Assembly: GCA_003013855.2 (NCBI GenBank) | Contig: ML058465.1 | Location: 1,542,432-1,606,431, forward strand | Direction of reading: 5' to 3' | Length of the DNA: 64,000 nt | From: Liriodendron chinense | Taxonomy: Eukaryota > Streptophyta > Magnoliopsida > Magnoliales > Magnoliaceae | In this document: piece by piece, positions 11,076 through 22,300 of the stretch | How the letters are laid out: each line of letters begins with the position of its first letter | How positions within the stretch are numbered: position 1 is the first letter of the stretch | The notes under the pieces: model-generated | Database searches by the model: none | Told to the model about the DNA's origin: nothing | Seen by the model: only the letters and a program-made list of their open reading frames with translations | Made by a program: the position numbers and the translations under genes

Positions 11076-11579
11076 TAGGGCTGTAAATGGGTTAGCGGAC
11101 CCAATGGGGGTACCCAGACCCAACCCCATTAGACCCGACCCATTTGTTAAATGGTATGGGTCTGGGTCCAAGAACGGACTCATTTGCTAAACGGGTCTAG
11201 GTCTGGTTTCCTTTATAGTAGGCCCGACCCGACTTGACCCGAACCCATTTAGTAAGTGGGCGGGTTTGGTCTATGTTTCGAGGGACCCATCCAACCCAGA
11301 CCCGTCCAGACCCGATTTTAAGCCTTGTTAAAATGCTTGCATACTAGATTCAGACCCAGACCCATTAGACCGGACCCATTTATAAATGGGTATGGGTGGA
11401 TCTCCCTATCGGACCCAAACCCATTTATAAATGAGTCTAATGGGTTGACTCATTCCCAACCTAGACCTGCCCATTTAGTAAAAGGGTCTGGGTCTAAAAT
11501 TTGGACCCAGACCCGTTTATTAAATGGGCGGGTCTAGTTTTGGCTAAACCCGCCCCGAACCCGACCATTTACCGCCCTA
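11076..11579. mobile_element. hAT-type MITE with perfect 8-bp target duplication
   Basis: The termini are TAGGGCTGTAAATGG and the reverse complement of CCATTTACCGCCCTA, flanked by exact direct repeats TCTGTAAT at 11068-11075 and 11580-11587. The 504-bp interior is built of GACCCATTT/AAATGGGTC words and has no transposase. The 8-bp duplication and TAGGGCTG end point to hAT mobilisation. Confidence 0.85.
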
Positions 11580-11864
11580 TCTGTAATAGCCTCAGTCCTT
11601 TTCAGTGCCTTTCCGAGTGTTCCGGCTTCTGCGCGTTGTGACTACACCCTTGTGCGAGTGTCCTAGCTTCGCACATGTGCATGACATTACCCGTAGTTGA
11701 CCCTCGATTTTATGTTTTCCCGAACCCTGTCCCTGTGCCACCCCATGCGTATGAGTAACCGCCTGAGCTTGCATGAATGCACTATGTACGTGCAGAGCAT
11801 CAAAAGAGTGAAACCCTTACGACCCATAAGTTCATAACCCAAGCCATGTGAGCTAAGCCACCCC

Positions 11865-12258
11865 TTATGGGGCGTTCCTCCACGTGAGGAGAGGAGAGAG
11901 TACAACTCGGGGGTTATCGAGTGCCTGACTAGTTTGGGTCGAGCGACCGAAATTCACCCGAAAGTGGCAGTGGGTCACTCTTAGGTGAGCTACCGGTTGG
12001 TGATTGGGTGACCGAAGCCTTGATCGGGTGCCCGTCAGGGTCGCATCGGGTGACTAAAATTCGATCATTTTTCCTCAAAACTCTTTGGACAATTTTTGTC
12101 CATTATCAGGCGCCCGACAATTTCTAGTAAAGCATCCGACGGTGCGCAGACTAAGAATACACAGTTTCCTTTGTTGGCTCTATTTCTTGCGAAGTGTTAT
12201 ATAATTACTTCCAAATCGAGATGAGGGCATCCTAATAGAAGTTCTACACATCCAAGGT

Positions 12259-12297
<39 letters not shown>

Positions 12298-12669
12298 AGA
12301 AGAAGAAGAAGAAGAAGAGAATAAGAGAAAGAGAGAGGGGGGAAGATCATCGAGAAGAAAGTTGTGCTTGTGATGCTTCAGCCACGCAGCAGACAACATC
12401 TCGATTTCTCCTACGTCTTTGAATCGATGAGATCTCTCAATTTTTCAGTTCTCTTTGATTGTTATCCGCTCATGTGTGCGTGAAGTTGATTGGATCCGAG
12501 CGGGTTGTGCTCGTGATCATTGTGTAATCAGTTTTATATAATGGATTGTTGATCTGGATGAGGTCCCGTGGTTTTTACCTCTGTTGAGGGTTTTTCACTT
12601 AAAAATTTCTTGTGTTCATGTGGTTGATTGTTTAATTGTGTTTTTTGCATTATCATATCCCATAATTCA
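11865..12669 (+). mobile_element. 5' LTR of Copia element A
   Basis: This region aligns along its length with 18265-19014. Both copies share 'gtttgggtcgagcgaccga'-type and 'caggcgcccga' blocks, a GA/GAA microsatellite and a terminal 'cccataattca'. The expected TG start is mutated to TT here (TTATGGGG against TGATGGGG). Homology continues about 34 bp past the candidate CA end, so the boundary could be 12703. Confidence 0.8.
12260..12317. repeat. (GA)n-(GAA)n microsatellite in the LTR
   Basis: GA repeats followed by GAA repeats. The same compound tract is present in the 3' LTR at 18632-18685. Confidence 0.95.
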
Positions 12670-12771
12670 CGGTAGTCGAGGTGAGATCTTAAAGCTTTGT
12701 GCAATGCTCCCAACGAAAGTTGTATTGGAGCATCTAGGTTGTGTAAATGGACAGTGAGATCGGTGTCAATT

Positions 12772-13992
12772 ATGAAGGGTGGCTCATCAAGGATGATCAG
12801 CATCAATAGGTCTAACTGGCACATCTGGAAGACTAACATGGAGGATCTACTTTATTGTAAAGACCTATATGCGCTAATCATAGGTGAAAGTGCGAAACCA
12901 GCAGAGACGCCTGTTGATGAGTGGAAGAAATTGGACCTTAAGGCAGAGGGGTTTATCTGACAGTGATTGGATGACATGGTATTCCACCACGTGTTCACTG
13001 ATACCTTGGCTGCTAGCCTTTGGCAAAAATTGGAAGGGTTGTATTAGAGGAAGACAGACAAATCCAAGAAAGAAGTTGAGTGCTAACATTGTGGAAAGAT
13101 GGGTCATTACCAGTATGAGTGCCGCAAAGACAAAAAAGGGTAAAGGGAAGGAGAAGAATGATGAATCAATTTGGACTATGGTCGCCTTAGATGGAAACAT
13201 GGTTATTATACTCTCTACAGATCACGATGTTTGTCTCACTGCTACAAGTCAGGACACTGATTGGGTGATAAACTCGGGAGTGTCGTATCACGTTGCTCCA
13301 CGTAGAGAATTCTTCACAAGTTACAAGTCAGGTGACTTTGGCACCATGAAGATGGGAAACTTTGGAATATTCAAGATTGTGAGGGTTGGTGATATCTATG
13401 TAAAGATCGATGTGGGTTCCACATTGGTGCTGAAAGATGTGAGGTATATTCTTAGCCTTTGCCTCAACTTGATGTCGACAGGAAGGTTGGATGATGATGG
13501 CTATGAAAGTCGGTTTATTGATGGGCACTGGAAGCTCATCAAGGGTTCATTGATCGTGTCTAGAGGGAAGAAGTGTTGCACCCTATATAAGACAAGTGTA
13601 AGTGTCTGCAGGGGTGAGTTGAACGCAGCAGAAGATTCAGTGATGAACATGTGGTATAAGCGGCCTGGTCACATGAGCAAGAAAGGGCTTCAACTACTGG
13701 CAAAGAAGCGGCTCCTTCCAAAGATGAGGGGTATACCTCTCAAAACTTGTATTGACTGTTTATCTAGGAAACAGCATAGAGTTTCATTTATTAAAATTGC
13801 TTCTCATATGAATAAAGTTCATGGATTAGATTTGGATTATTCTAATGTATGTGGTCTGATGAGGATAAAATCTTTGGGTTGGGCTTTGTAGTTTATTACA
13901 TTCATAGATGATGCATTTAGGAGGGTTTGGGTTTATGCATTGAAAACCAAAGACAGGGTCTTTGGAGTGTTTAAAATGTTTTATGCTATGGT

Positions 13993-14031
<39 letters not shown>

Positions 14032-14297
14032 GACCATTGAAGTGCATTCACATTGACAATGGAGGTGAATACACTGAGGCATTTCATGAATATTGTAAGA
14101 CCTTGGGTATATGGCATGAACAGACAGTACCTAAGACCCCCCAACACCATGGTGTAGTAGAGCGTATGAATTGCACCATTGTGGAAAGAATCAAATGCAT
14201 GATTTCTCATGTTAAGTTGCCCAAGACGTTATGGGAAGAAGCAATGCACACGCGGTGTATTTGATAAACAAGTCTTCATTAACCTAGGGTCTAGTAC
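12772..14297 (+). pseudogene. Copia element A gag-protease-integrase part
   Basis: This is the remains of a Ty1/copia polyprotein. From 12772 a gag start is visible (NRSNWHIWKTNMEDLLYCKDL), then a frame change near 12940. Codons from 13245 show the protease region DWVINSGVSYHV, where the family has DSG, so the catalytic aspartate is lost. GAG-pre-integrase follows (MWYKRPGHMSKKGLQLLAKK). After a stop at 13889-13891 the integrase core continues with TFIDDAFRRVWVYALKTKD, DNGGEY and PQHHGVVERMN. A GA microsatellite at 13994-14028 expands a Glu-Arg run inside the core. The coding region is cut at about 14297 by the insertion at 14301-16182. Several stops and shifts make it non-functional. Confidence 0.85.
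13994..14028. repeat. (GA)n microsatellite inside integrase codons
   Basis: A pure GA tract lies within the Copia A integrase frame and encodes a Glu-Arg repeat between the FKMFYAMVE and RPLKCIHIDNGGEY segments. Confidence 0.95.
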
Positions 14298-14300
14298 AGA

Positions 14301-16182
14301 TGTAAGACTCGCATGTGATTGCTACCCACTTGTATATGCCTTACCATCGTGGTCAACTACAGAGGTAGGATTACATAGTTCACGGGCTAAACTAGTCTAA
14401 CCAACTTGCATTGAACCTCACTATCTGCCTAACAGCGAGAAGTCATAAGTCGCCTGCAAAACGATAGCGGACGATTTACGAGCTTGTCATACAAAGTCTA
14501 TCTTTGTTCGCCCATAAGCAGGTCAGGTCAAACCTCTCAACCAATCAACACGCATCGGTGAGAGTCGCCGCCTACTTTAGTATTTTGGCATTCCAGTGCT
14601 CTCTTTTTCCATCCGGTCTAGGCATTGGCCACTCCCAAATGGTACCAATCAGGGTTTAGTGACTTTCACCCAAGGACCCCCTAATCATGTCCTATCGAAA
14701 TATGCATTTCCGGTGTAGTGTCTAACTCAAGTCATTTTAATGTATATTTCATTGTACTACAATCACCGCAACCCTTAATATTATTGGGTGTCATAATCTG
14801 TATCAATTATGATATCATCATGCATGAATTCACACAAAAATACACTATGTCATGTTTTCAAGGCAAGCATGGGATGACCCACTTCACATGGTCTCCTAAT
14901 GAATATCAATTCCTCATAGGGGTCTTTATGTAACCCATCATGCATCTAGGCATTCCATATACTAATCATAGACACCCCACATGTTACAAGACAGACTTCC
15001 ATGATCACCATACTATGATATAAATCATTTACTCTCCATCATACAATGATGCAACAAGCTATGGACGATGCATATAATATGCACATGATTTAATCCATCC
15101 AAACTCAATTAAGAACTCATTCCGGTATAAGACTCAATGCCATAAACATGCTTTAACTCAAGAGGTAATTACAACAAAAGGAAGGACACAACTATTTTAG
15201 ACATTTTGTCAAACAGGTAGCAGGCAGTCTTTGGAAGGAATAAAAATAAAAATTGATGGAATTTCTCCCATGAATTCATATAAAACTAAAACAAGAAAGT
15301 CTTTCTTCTATAAGGTTTTCAAGTAATCTAACACACCTATATGCGTGTCCCTAATTTATGCACTTACCTATAACAATCGAAGGATTGGATTTCAAACTCA
15401 GCTTTTACTTCATCTTCTTTCCTCAACTTCTTCCTTCAATTTCAAGTTTCAACTCACTTCTAAGCCTTTACTTACCTTATGGTTCTTATGATGCAAAGAT
15501 ATAAGTGCACGGCTAGATTTTTGGATTTTCTATGAGACAAAGGAAGATGTCTCTATCTGAGGAAAGATTTATAAAGAGAAAGACTGAAATAAGAGTGCTG
15601 AAAATGAATTGTTACTTGAGAGTTTTATGTCTCTGAACTTGAACAGAGGGTTAAAATGAGCTTTTGTCTGGAAAGAGAGGTTGGAGTGCTGTTTTATGAT
15701 GTTTTTGAGAAATTTAAGGATGTGGTGGCAATAGAAAAAGGTTGGTTGGGTGATTTGAAATAACGGTATTCCAAGTATTTTAAAACAAAAAATCAAGGTC
15801 ATCTAAGTCATTTCATGGATTTCATCGAAATACGCATGTGCCTTTCAACTCATAACTTATAATCCGAGTGTCATATTAACATGCCGTTTTCGTCAATACT
15901 TCTGTAACTTGACTACAGTCGCAACGGCTAGGCTCTCGGACCTAACAGATTTAAAAAGTTGATAATGGCCCACCTCCAAATAAAATAAGGACATAGTTGT
16001 CATTTCTGAGATTGTTTACTTTTAAGTCAGTATATTAAAATTCAGATATCGGGTTAAGATATGGCTTGCGGCTCGATAACAGAACAACATTACGATCAAG
16101 TTATAATATTCTCGGGGCCAATGGACCTACAGTCAGTAGTTATCCAGTGTACGAACAAGGTTTCTGGGTCTCGGGTCTCACA
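14301..16182. mobile_element. Solo-LTR-like insertion in Copia A integrase
   Basis: The insert starts TGTAAGACTC and ends GGGTCTCACA, 10-bp terminal inverted repeats with two mismatches and TG...CA termini, as in plant Ty3/gypsy LTRs. It separates two parts of the Copia integrase: the upstream part ends at VYLINKSS and the downstream part resumes at LEKIWIGHDASYSHLRV. The 1.88 kb interior has no coding domain. I find no clear 5-bp target duplication (acaga against agttc), so it has either decayed or the boundary is off by a few bases. A solo LTR formed by recombination is the simplest reading. Confidence 0.65.
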
Positions 16183-18246
16183 AGTTCTTGAGAAAATATG
16201 GATTGGACACGATGCATCGTACAGTCATCTCAGGGTTTGGTTGCCGGGCATTGGTTCATGTACCCAAGGATGAGAAGTCCAAGCTCAATACGAAGATCAA
16301 ACAATGTGTGTTTCTAGGGTACGATGATAAGAAGTTCGGTTACAAAATGTGGGATCCGATTGAGAAGAAAGTAATCAAAAGTAGAGATGTGGTGTTCATT
16401 GAAGATCAATGTATTGAAGACATTAAAAAGTCAGAGAAGACACATCCCAATTCAAGTGAGCTGGAAGATATAGATTCAATCACTCCTCCCATGGTGCCTG
16501 ATGACAGGAGAGTGTAGAATGGTGAAGGGGACAAGAGTGTTCCTACAACAAATGAACCAGGGGAGCAACTTTCACTTGATCCACCTGTTGAGCCACATGT
16601 GAGGAGGTCATCTAGGAACAGACATCCGTCCAATAGGTACTCACCGCATGAGTACATTATGCTTACTGATGGGGAAGAACCAGAAGACTACTCTAAGGCC
16701 CTATCCGACATGCATAAGGGGGAGTGGTTGAAAGCTATGCAAGAGGAGATGGAATCCTTGCATAAGAATTACACGTATGAGTTGGTGAAACTACCTTAGG
16801 ATAAGAAAGCTATGAGCAACAAGTGGGTGTTCAGAAAGAAGGTAGAACAGAAGAGTTCACATCTAAGGTTCAAGGCCAGGTTAGTGGTGAAAGGCTTTGG
16901 ATAGAAAAAGGGAGTTGATTTCGACGAGATATTCTCATCGGTGGTGAAGATGACATTCATACGATTTTTTCTTAGTTTGACTACGAGTATGGATCTAAAG
17001 ATAGAGTAGTTGGACGTCAAAACAGCGTTTCTCCATGGTAATCTAGAAGAGGAGATATACATGAAGCAGTCAGAGGGGTTCGAAATTAAGGGCAATGCAC
17101 ACATGGTGTGTAAGCTGAAGAAGAGCTTATATGGGCTGAAGCAAGCTCCTAGCTAATTGTACAAGAAGTTTGATTTGTTCATGTTGAAGCATGGGTATGA
17201 TGGAACAGAGTCGGACCACTATGTGTTTATGCGACGGTTTACGGATGGTGACTTTTTAATCCTTTTGCTATATGTTGATGACATACTCATAATCAGGAAA
17301 GACATCAAGAAGATTGACACGCTGAAACAGAAGTTGAGCAAGTCGTTTGTGATGAAAGACTTGGGCCTGTCTAGACGGATCCTAGGAATGGAGATCACCC
17401 ATGATAGAAAGCAGCAAGAAGCTATGATTGTCACAAGAGCGATATGTTAAGAAAGTCCTAAAGAGGTTCAATATGAATACAATGAAGTTAGTCAATTCTT
17501 TACTAGATAGTCACTTCAGATTGAGCGACAAGCAGTGTCCCAAGATGAAGGAAGAGGTGGAAGAGATGTAGAAGATACCCTACGCCTTGGTGGTAGGAAG
17601 TTTGATGTATGTTATAGTGTGTATACGCCCATACATAGCATATGCGGTCGGCGCGGTGAGCCGATATCTTACCAATCTTGGCAAAGAGCACTAGGCAACA
17701 GTGAAGTGGATACTACGATATCTAAGGGGCTCTTTGAAGTTGAACCTATGCTTCGGTAAAGGGAAATCTATGTTAAAAGGATACACATATGCAAATATGG
17801 TAGGTGACATAAATTCCAGGAAGTCTACATCGGGTTTTCATATTCATGTTTGCAGGGGGCGGTCTCATGACAGAGCAAGCTATAGAAGGTCATGGTGTTG
17901 TCAACAAGTGAGGTCGAATGCATCAGAGTCATAGAAGCATGCAAGGAAATGCTTTAGATGAAGAGGTTCCTACAGGAACTTAGCTTAAAGTAGGAGAAGC
18001 ACGTGGTCGATATGATAGCCAAAGTGTGATACATTTGAGTAAGAATCAAAGCTAGCATTTTAAGTATAAGCATGTTGAGGTTCGGTATCACTGGATTAGG
18101 GATACATTAGAACAGAACACGTTGCAGCTTGAGAAGATCCACACAGATGATAACCAGTCAGACATGATGACTAAGGCATTGCCCAAGGGCAAGTTTGAGG
18201 CTTGCAGAAGCCTGATAAGCTTGAAGATGGTGAAGCACTCCTCTTG
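16183..18246 (+). pseudogene. Copia element A integrase end, RT and RNase H
   Basis: The downstream half of Copia A follows the insertion. In order: the integrase C-terminal part (FGCRALVHVPKDEKSKL, KQCVFLGYDDKKFGYKMWDP), the linker SRNRHPSNRYSPHEYIMLTD, and RT with NKWVFRKKVEQK, LDVKTAFLHGNLEEEIYM, KLKKSLYGLKQAPS and the catalytic YVDDILI (YVDD at 17271-17282). RNase H follows (PHIAYAV-like region near 17630, SRKSTSGFHIHV, DNQSDMMTKALPKGKFEACR). At least four stops interrupt the RT (for example 16797-16799, 16903-16905, 17008-17010, 17155-17157) and frames shift in RNase H. A purine tract 'gggagagat' precedes the 3' LTR. It is not active. Confidence 0.85.
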
Positions 18247-18264
18247 AGTCGGATGGGAGAGATT

Positions 18265-18628
18265 TGATGGGGTGTTCCTCCTCATGTTGAAAGGAGAGAG
18301 TGCAGCTCGGGGGTCATCGGGCGCCCGACCAGTTTGGGTCGAGCAACTGAAATTCACTCGAAAGTGGTAGCTGATCTGAGACTGCTTTGGAAAGTCTCGG
18401 GTGACCGACAGGTTAGTGATCGGGCACCCGACAGGGTCACATCGAGCGATCGAAATTTGATCAGTTTTCCTCAAAACTCTCTGAACAATTTTGCCAATTA
18501 TCAGGCGCCCGATGGCATGTGGACTGCAAATACGCAATTTTTTATTTTGGCTCTATTTCTTACAAAATGCTATATAATTGCTTCCAAATCAAGATGAGGG
18601 CATCCTAATAAGAGTGTTACATGTCCAA

Positions 18629-18664
<36 letters not shown>

Positions 18665-19014
18665 AGAAGAAGAAGAAGAAGAAGAGAAGAATAAAATGAG
18701 AGAGAAGAAGATCATAGAGAAGAGAGTTGTGCCCGTGACGCTTCATCCACGCAGCAAACAACATCTCGGTTTCTCTTAAGTCTTTAGATTGGTGAGATCT
18801 CTTAGTTTTTCAGTTCTCTTTTATCATTATCTGACCGCGTGTGGGTGAAGTTGGTTGGATCCGAGTGTGTAATCAATTTTATATAGTGGATTGTTGATCT
18901 GGACGAGGTCCCGTGCTTTTTACTTCTGTCAAGGGTTTTCTACGTAAAAATCTCTTGTGCTCATGTAGTTGATTGTTTGATTGTGTTTTCCATATTATCA
19001 TATCCCATAATTCA
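18265..19014 (+). mobile_element. 3' LTR of Copia element A
   Basis: It begins TGATGGGGTGTTCC and aligns with 11865-12669, ending at 'cccataattca'. Similarity to the 5' copy continues into 'tggtagttggggtgcaagatc' up to 19050. That is odd for a 3' flank, because in the 5' copy this position would be primer-binding site and leader. Confidence 0.8.
18632..18685. repeat. (GA)n-(GAA)n microsatellite in the 3' LTR
   Basis: A compound GA then GAA tract, equivalent to the one in the 5' LTR but of different length. Confidence 0.95.
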
Positions 19015-19073
19015 TGGTAGTTGGGGTGCAAGATCATGAAGTTTTGTGCACCCCCCCTCCCCCCCAAAAAAAA

Positions 19074-19604
19074 GGGACGCGGATCGCATCCTACCCCCAC
19101 CCGTCTCCAACTGGGAATGGGCAAGAGCTTTGAGTGGCCACCATGATGTTTGGGTTTTTATCCACATCGTCCATCCATTTCACTTCGCTATTTTATTGGA
19201 TAGGACCAAGATTTAGATAGATCCAAGGCTCAAGTGTAACACACGATAGGAAGCAATGGTGGTAATGATTCTTACCATTGAAACTTTCCCAGGGCCCACC
19301 ATGATGTTTATTTACCATCCAACCTATTCATAAAGTTACATATACCTGGATGAAGTGAAAACACAAATATCAGCTCAATTTAAAACTTCAGTGGCCCTCT
19401 AGAATTTTTCAACAATGAGAATTTAATCCCCATTGTGTGGTCAACATGTGTCTTGTATCTGCCTCATTTTTATGCCCATACCCTAAAATGATACAGAGAA
19501 CTGGATGGATGGTGTGGATAAAACCCATACATCACGGTGGCTACTCAAAACTCCTGTCTATTCCTAGTTAGAGACGAGTGGGGGTAGGAAGCAATCCGCG
19601 TCCC
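19074..19604. mobile_element. TIR MITE, complete copy of family 1
   Basis: The left end GGGACGCGGATCGCATCC and the right end (read as reverse complement GGGACGCGGATTGCTTCC) form long terminal inverted repeats. These continue inward for about 70 bases through the 'accccca.ccgtctc' and 'gtggccaccatgatg' blocks. The interior contains the family 1 words such as 'ccatccatttcacttcgc' and 'gttgaaacttt...' in both orientations. It abuts the end of the Copia A homology after a poly-C/poly-A run (19051-19073). No transposase; superfamily undetermined. Confidence 0.75.
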
Positions 19605-19663
19605 CCCTAAACAACTCCAACAAAATCTACTTACTCTCTTGTCTCATACTCCACTCACCCACA

Positions 19664-19664
<1 letters not shown>

Positions 19665-19714
<50 letters not shown>
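19665..19714. repeat. (CT)n microsatellite
   Basis: A pure CT tract of about 50 bp, followed by imperfect repeats of a 'catgccacctctccc' word to about 19845. Confidence 0.95.
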
Positions 19715-19719
<5 letters not shown>

Positions 19720-19965
19720 CACTTCCACTCTCTCCTCATGCCACCTCTCACCCCATCCATGCGACCTCTCCCTACACGCATGCCACCTTTCTCCCCATGC
19801 ATGCCACCTCACTCCACGTGCATCCTCTCCTCATGGCACCTCACCTTTAGTTAGTCACCTCCCCTTTTCAACCAATGCCTGCCTTTCACCCAAACTACCC
19901 GATAGCTAACCTAAAACCTACCATGGCTAGTTCTCTACACCTAATGGGGTTAGTTGCTAGGAATT

Positions 19966-20185
19966 TCCGGCAAAAGAAAGAGAAAAGAGTGAAGGAGAAA
20001 GGGAGAGAAGAAAGAAAAGAGAAAGAAAGAAGGAGAAAAGGAAAGAAAAAAAACTGAGAGAGAGAGAGAGCGAGAAAAGAAAGAGAGGAAAGAAAAGAGG
20101 GGAAAAAAAGTGAAAGGAGAAGGAAGGAAAGAAGAAAGGAGAGAAGAAAGGAGAGAAGAGAAGAAGAGAAGAGAGGAGGAGAAAA
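19966..20185. repeat. Polypurine tract
   Basis: About 220 bp are almost entirely A and G on the plus strand (gaaagagaaaagagtgaagg-type words). The long open frames on the minus strand here are an artefact of composition and encode only Ser/Phe/Leu runs. Confidence 0.85.
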
Positions 20186-20277
20186 CCCAACCCGGAACCA
20201 CACTCCACCCATTACTCACCCCACCTTGACCTGTTGCAGCACTTTGTTGCCAAACCTAAATTTTGTAAGTACATCAC

Positions 20278-20320
20278 CCTCTCTCTCTCTCTCTCCCCCC
20301 CCCCCCCCCCCCCCCCCCCC
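20278..20320. repeat. (CT)n followed by a C homopolymer
   Basis: A short CT tract runs straight into a C homopolymer of roughly 26 bases. Length is likely unreliable in assembly. Confidence 0.9.
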
Positions 20321-20454
20321 AACGTTGATCAGGGACCCACCATGGGGTGGGCCACTCTGTAGAGATAGTGTCCACACAACATGTGCCTCGCGCCGGGCGC
20401 AGGGCCACTGTGTTGTTTATTAGCAATTCAACACGATATTAGATGAAAACACAA

Positions 20455-20767
20455 ATATTAGCTTGATAAAAAATTAAGTGGGACCCACAATGATGTATAG
20501 GTCATTGATCCATATCGTCCATCCAATGGGTGGAACCTACAATGATGTATGTGTTTAACCAAATTTATTCCCAGCTGAAGTAGGTCCAAAGCTCACATGG
20601 ACTCCACTTTAAAAAATGAAAGAAAGAAAAAACACAGCAACAACAAGAAAAAGAAAAAAGAAAAAAGAAAAAAGAAATAGGAGAAGAAGAATTGGTGACC
20701 ACCTTTGCAACCTTGTTGACCCAGGAGGGTCCAACCTGATGTATGTGCCATACAACCATATCGTCCA
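20455..20767. repeat. Family 1 repeat remnants with an A/G-rich insert
   Basis: The blocks 'gtgggacccacaatgatg', 'catatcgtccatccaatggg' and, at the end, 'ctgatgtatgtgccatacaa' followed by 'catatcgtcca' come from the family 1 repeat. They flank an A/G-rich stretch at 20616-20690. The CACTA element begins immediately after. Confidence 0.45.
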
Positions 20768-21006
20768 CACTACAAGAAAAAAGGCTTTTAGCCTCAGTTC
20801 AAAACTGTGGCTAAAAAGGTTGAAAACTGAGGTTAAAGCCTTTAGCCTCAGTTTTGCCTTAGTTTTGCAAACCAAGGCTGCAACCCCCGTGGCTAAAGGC
20901 TTTTAGCCTAGGTTTTAGCAACCAACGCTAAAATGACTTTATAGCCTCGGTTCTTCAATTGAAGCTAAAAGAACCTTTTTAGTTTTGATTGCCTCGAAAT
21001 GAGGCT
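20768..21006 (+). mobile_element. CACTA transposon terminus, outer part
   Basis: It begins CACTACAAGAAAAAAGGC, the signature end of plant CACTA (En/Spm) transposons, followed by densely packed subterminal inverted repeats built of TTTAGCCTCAGTT and AACTGAGG words that bind the transposase in this superfamily. The subterminal region is split at 21006 by an LTR-like insertion and continues at 23602. No transposase gene and no opposite CACTA end were found. Confidence 0.85.
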
Positions 21007-21967
21007 TGTTGGAACTAGAAAAATGGATCACAATGACATTTTCTGATATGTGGTGTTTTGTTGCTCTGGGGTTCTGAATAATAGAAACATTCATAGACAA
21101 TCACAAACATTCACAAAAGTACACAAGAGAAAAGATATCGCAAGGCGAATTTTATTCCAGAGATCCCGAGATCTTGTACATTCCAGGCCGTGATCTGGCA
21201 CGAGTCCTTAATTACATCAAATGATCGATGACCCTTGATTAAAAGGCAGAAGACTAGTCAGCGGGGACTATGGTCTCAGAGTTCATGGTAGTGGAAACCT
21301 GTGTTTGTGTGGTCGTAGAGACCTGTGTTTGTATGTCGCAGAGACCTGTATTTGTTGTGTTTTGTTATAGACTGATCCATCTTTGTACGAGTCGGATGTC
21401 TATGTCCCATGTTTTGACCGGAGATCCGGGCTGAGACTGTCAGGGTTTATGGCCTGGAAGGACAACTCTGGGCCCGCGCCTGTCAATGTATGGACAGGTG
21501 ACCTTGGGAAGTCCATTCCACAGTTGTGTGTACCTGAGCAGCTCAACCAGCGGATGCCGTTTGGATGGGTAGGGCATCGACTGTTCTTGAAGTGTCAGTC
21601 TTTAACAAATTGTGTGCGATAGTTTAGAACTCTCCTGGTATGGTTTATCGTGTTAACCATAGTCCCATTTGCTTAGTCCGGGCCTGAATCTGGGTCATAT
21701 TATGATAGTACATGTAATGATGATACATTAGTATGATTCTGGGCACTGGCGGCCTCTTTTCGAGAAGTTACTTCGTTCATCTCGTTGGATCGGATCGGGC
21801 TTCGAAGGCTTGCATTCTGCTCATTGGGTGGGCCGGATGAGTTATTTGACTGCTCCATTGCGTCCGGAATGCTCAAAATACCCAAAATAGCCCCAAACGG
21901 GGCTCAAAAACATCATAGAATGAAGATTTAAAGGTGCTGAAATGAACGTTCGAAGTGCTGATTTTTA

Positions 21968-22300
21968 TGATCCGCTGGCCTGATTTTACTGATGCGCTGG
22001 GGCCAGTGCGTCCAAAAATGATTGTTACAAAATATTCTATTTTCATGATCCGCTGGGGTATTTTAATGACGCGCTGGGGCCAGTGCGTCTAAAATAACTT
22101 TGTTTCGGAATGTATATTTTTCTGATCCGCTGGGGTATTTTAGTGACGCGCTGGGGCCAGTGCGTCCTTAAAATGTTTAGCTTTGGAATATTAATTTATT
22201 TGATCCGCTGGCCTATTTTACGATGCGCTGGAGCATTTTCGTGATGCGCTGGGGCCAGTGCGTCGATAGAAATAAGCTTGTTCAACGTATTTCGTGATGC
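21968..22300. repeat. About 78-bp tandem array with near-palindromic cores
   Basis: Four units start with GATCCGCTGG at about 21969, 22040, 22119 and 22201. Each contains a GACGCGCTGGGG/CCAGTGCGTC core, which is nearly its own reverse complement over 22 bases. AT-rich spacers separate the cores. Further single GATGCGCTGG or GATGCACTGG words occur at about 22736 and 23511. Confidence 0.85.

Noticed and set aside
19895..20219. Three overlapping minus-strand ORFs rich in Ser, Phe and Leu
   Set aside because: They exist only because the polypurine tract lacks stops on the complementary strand.
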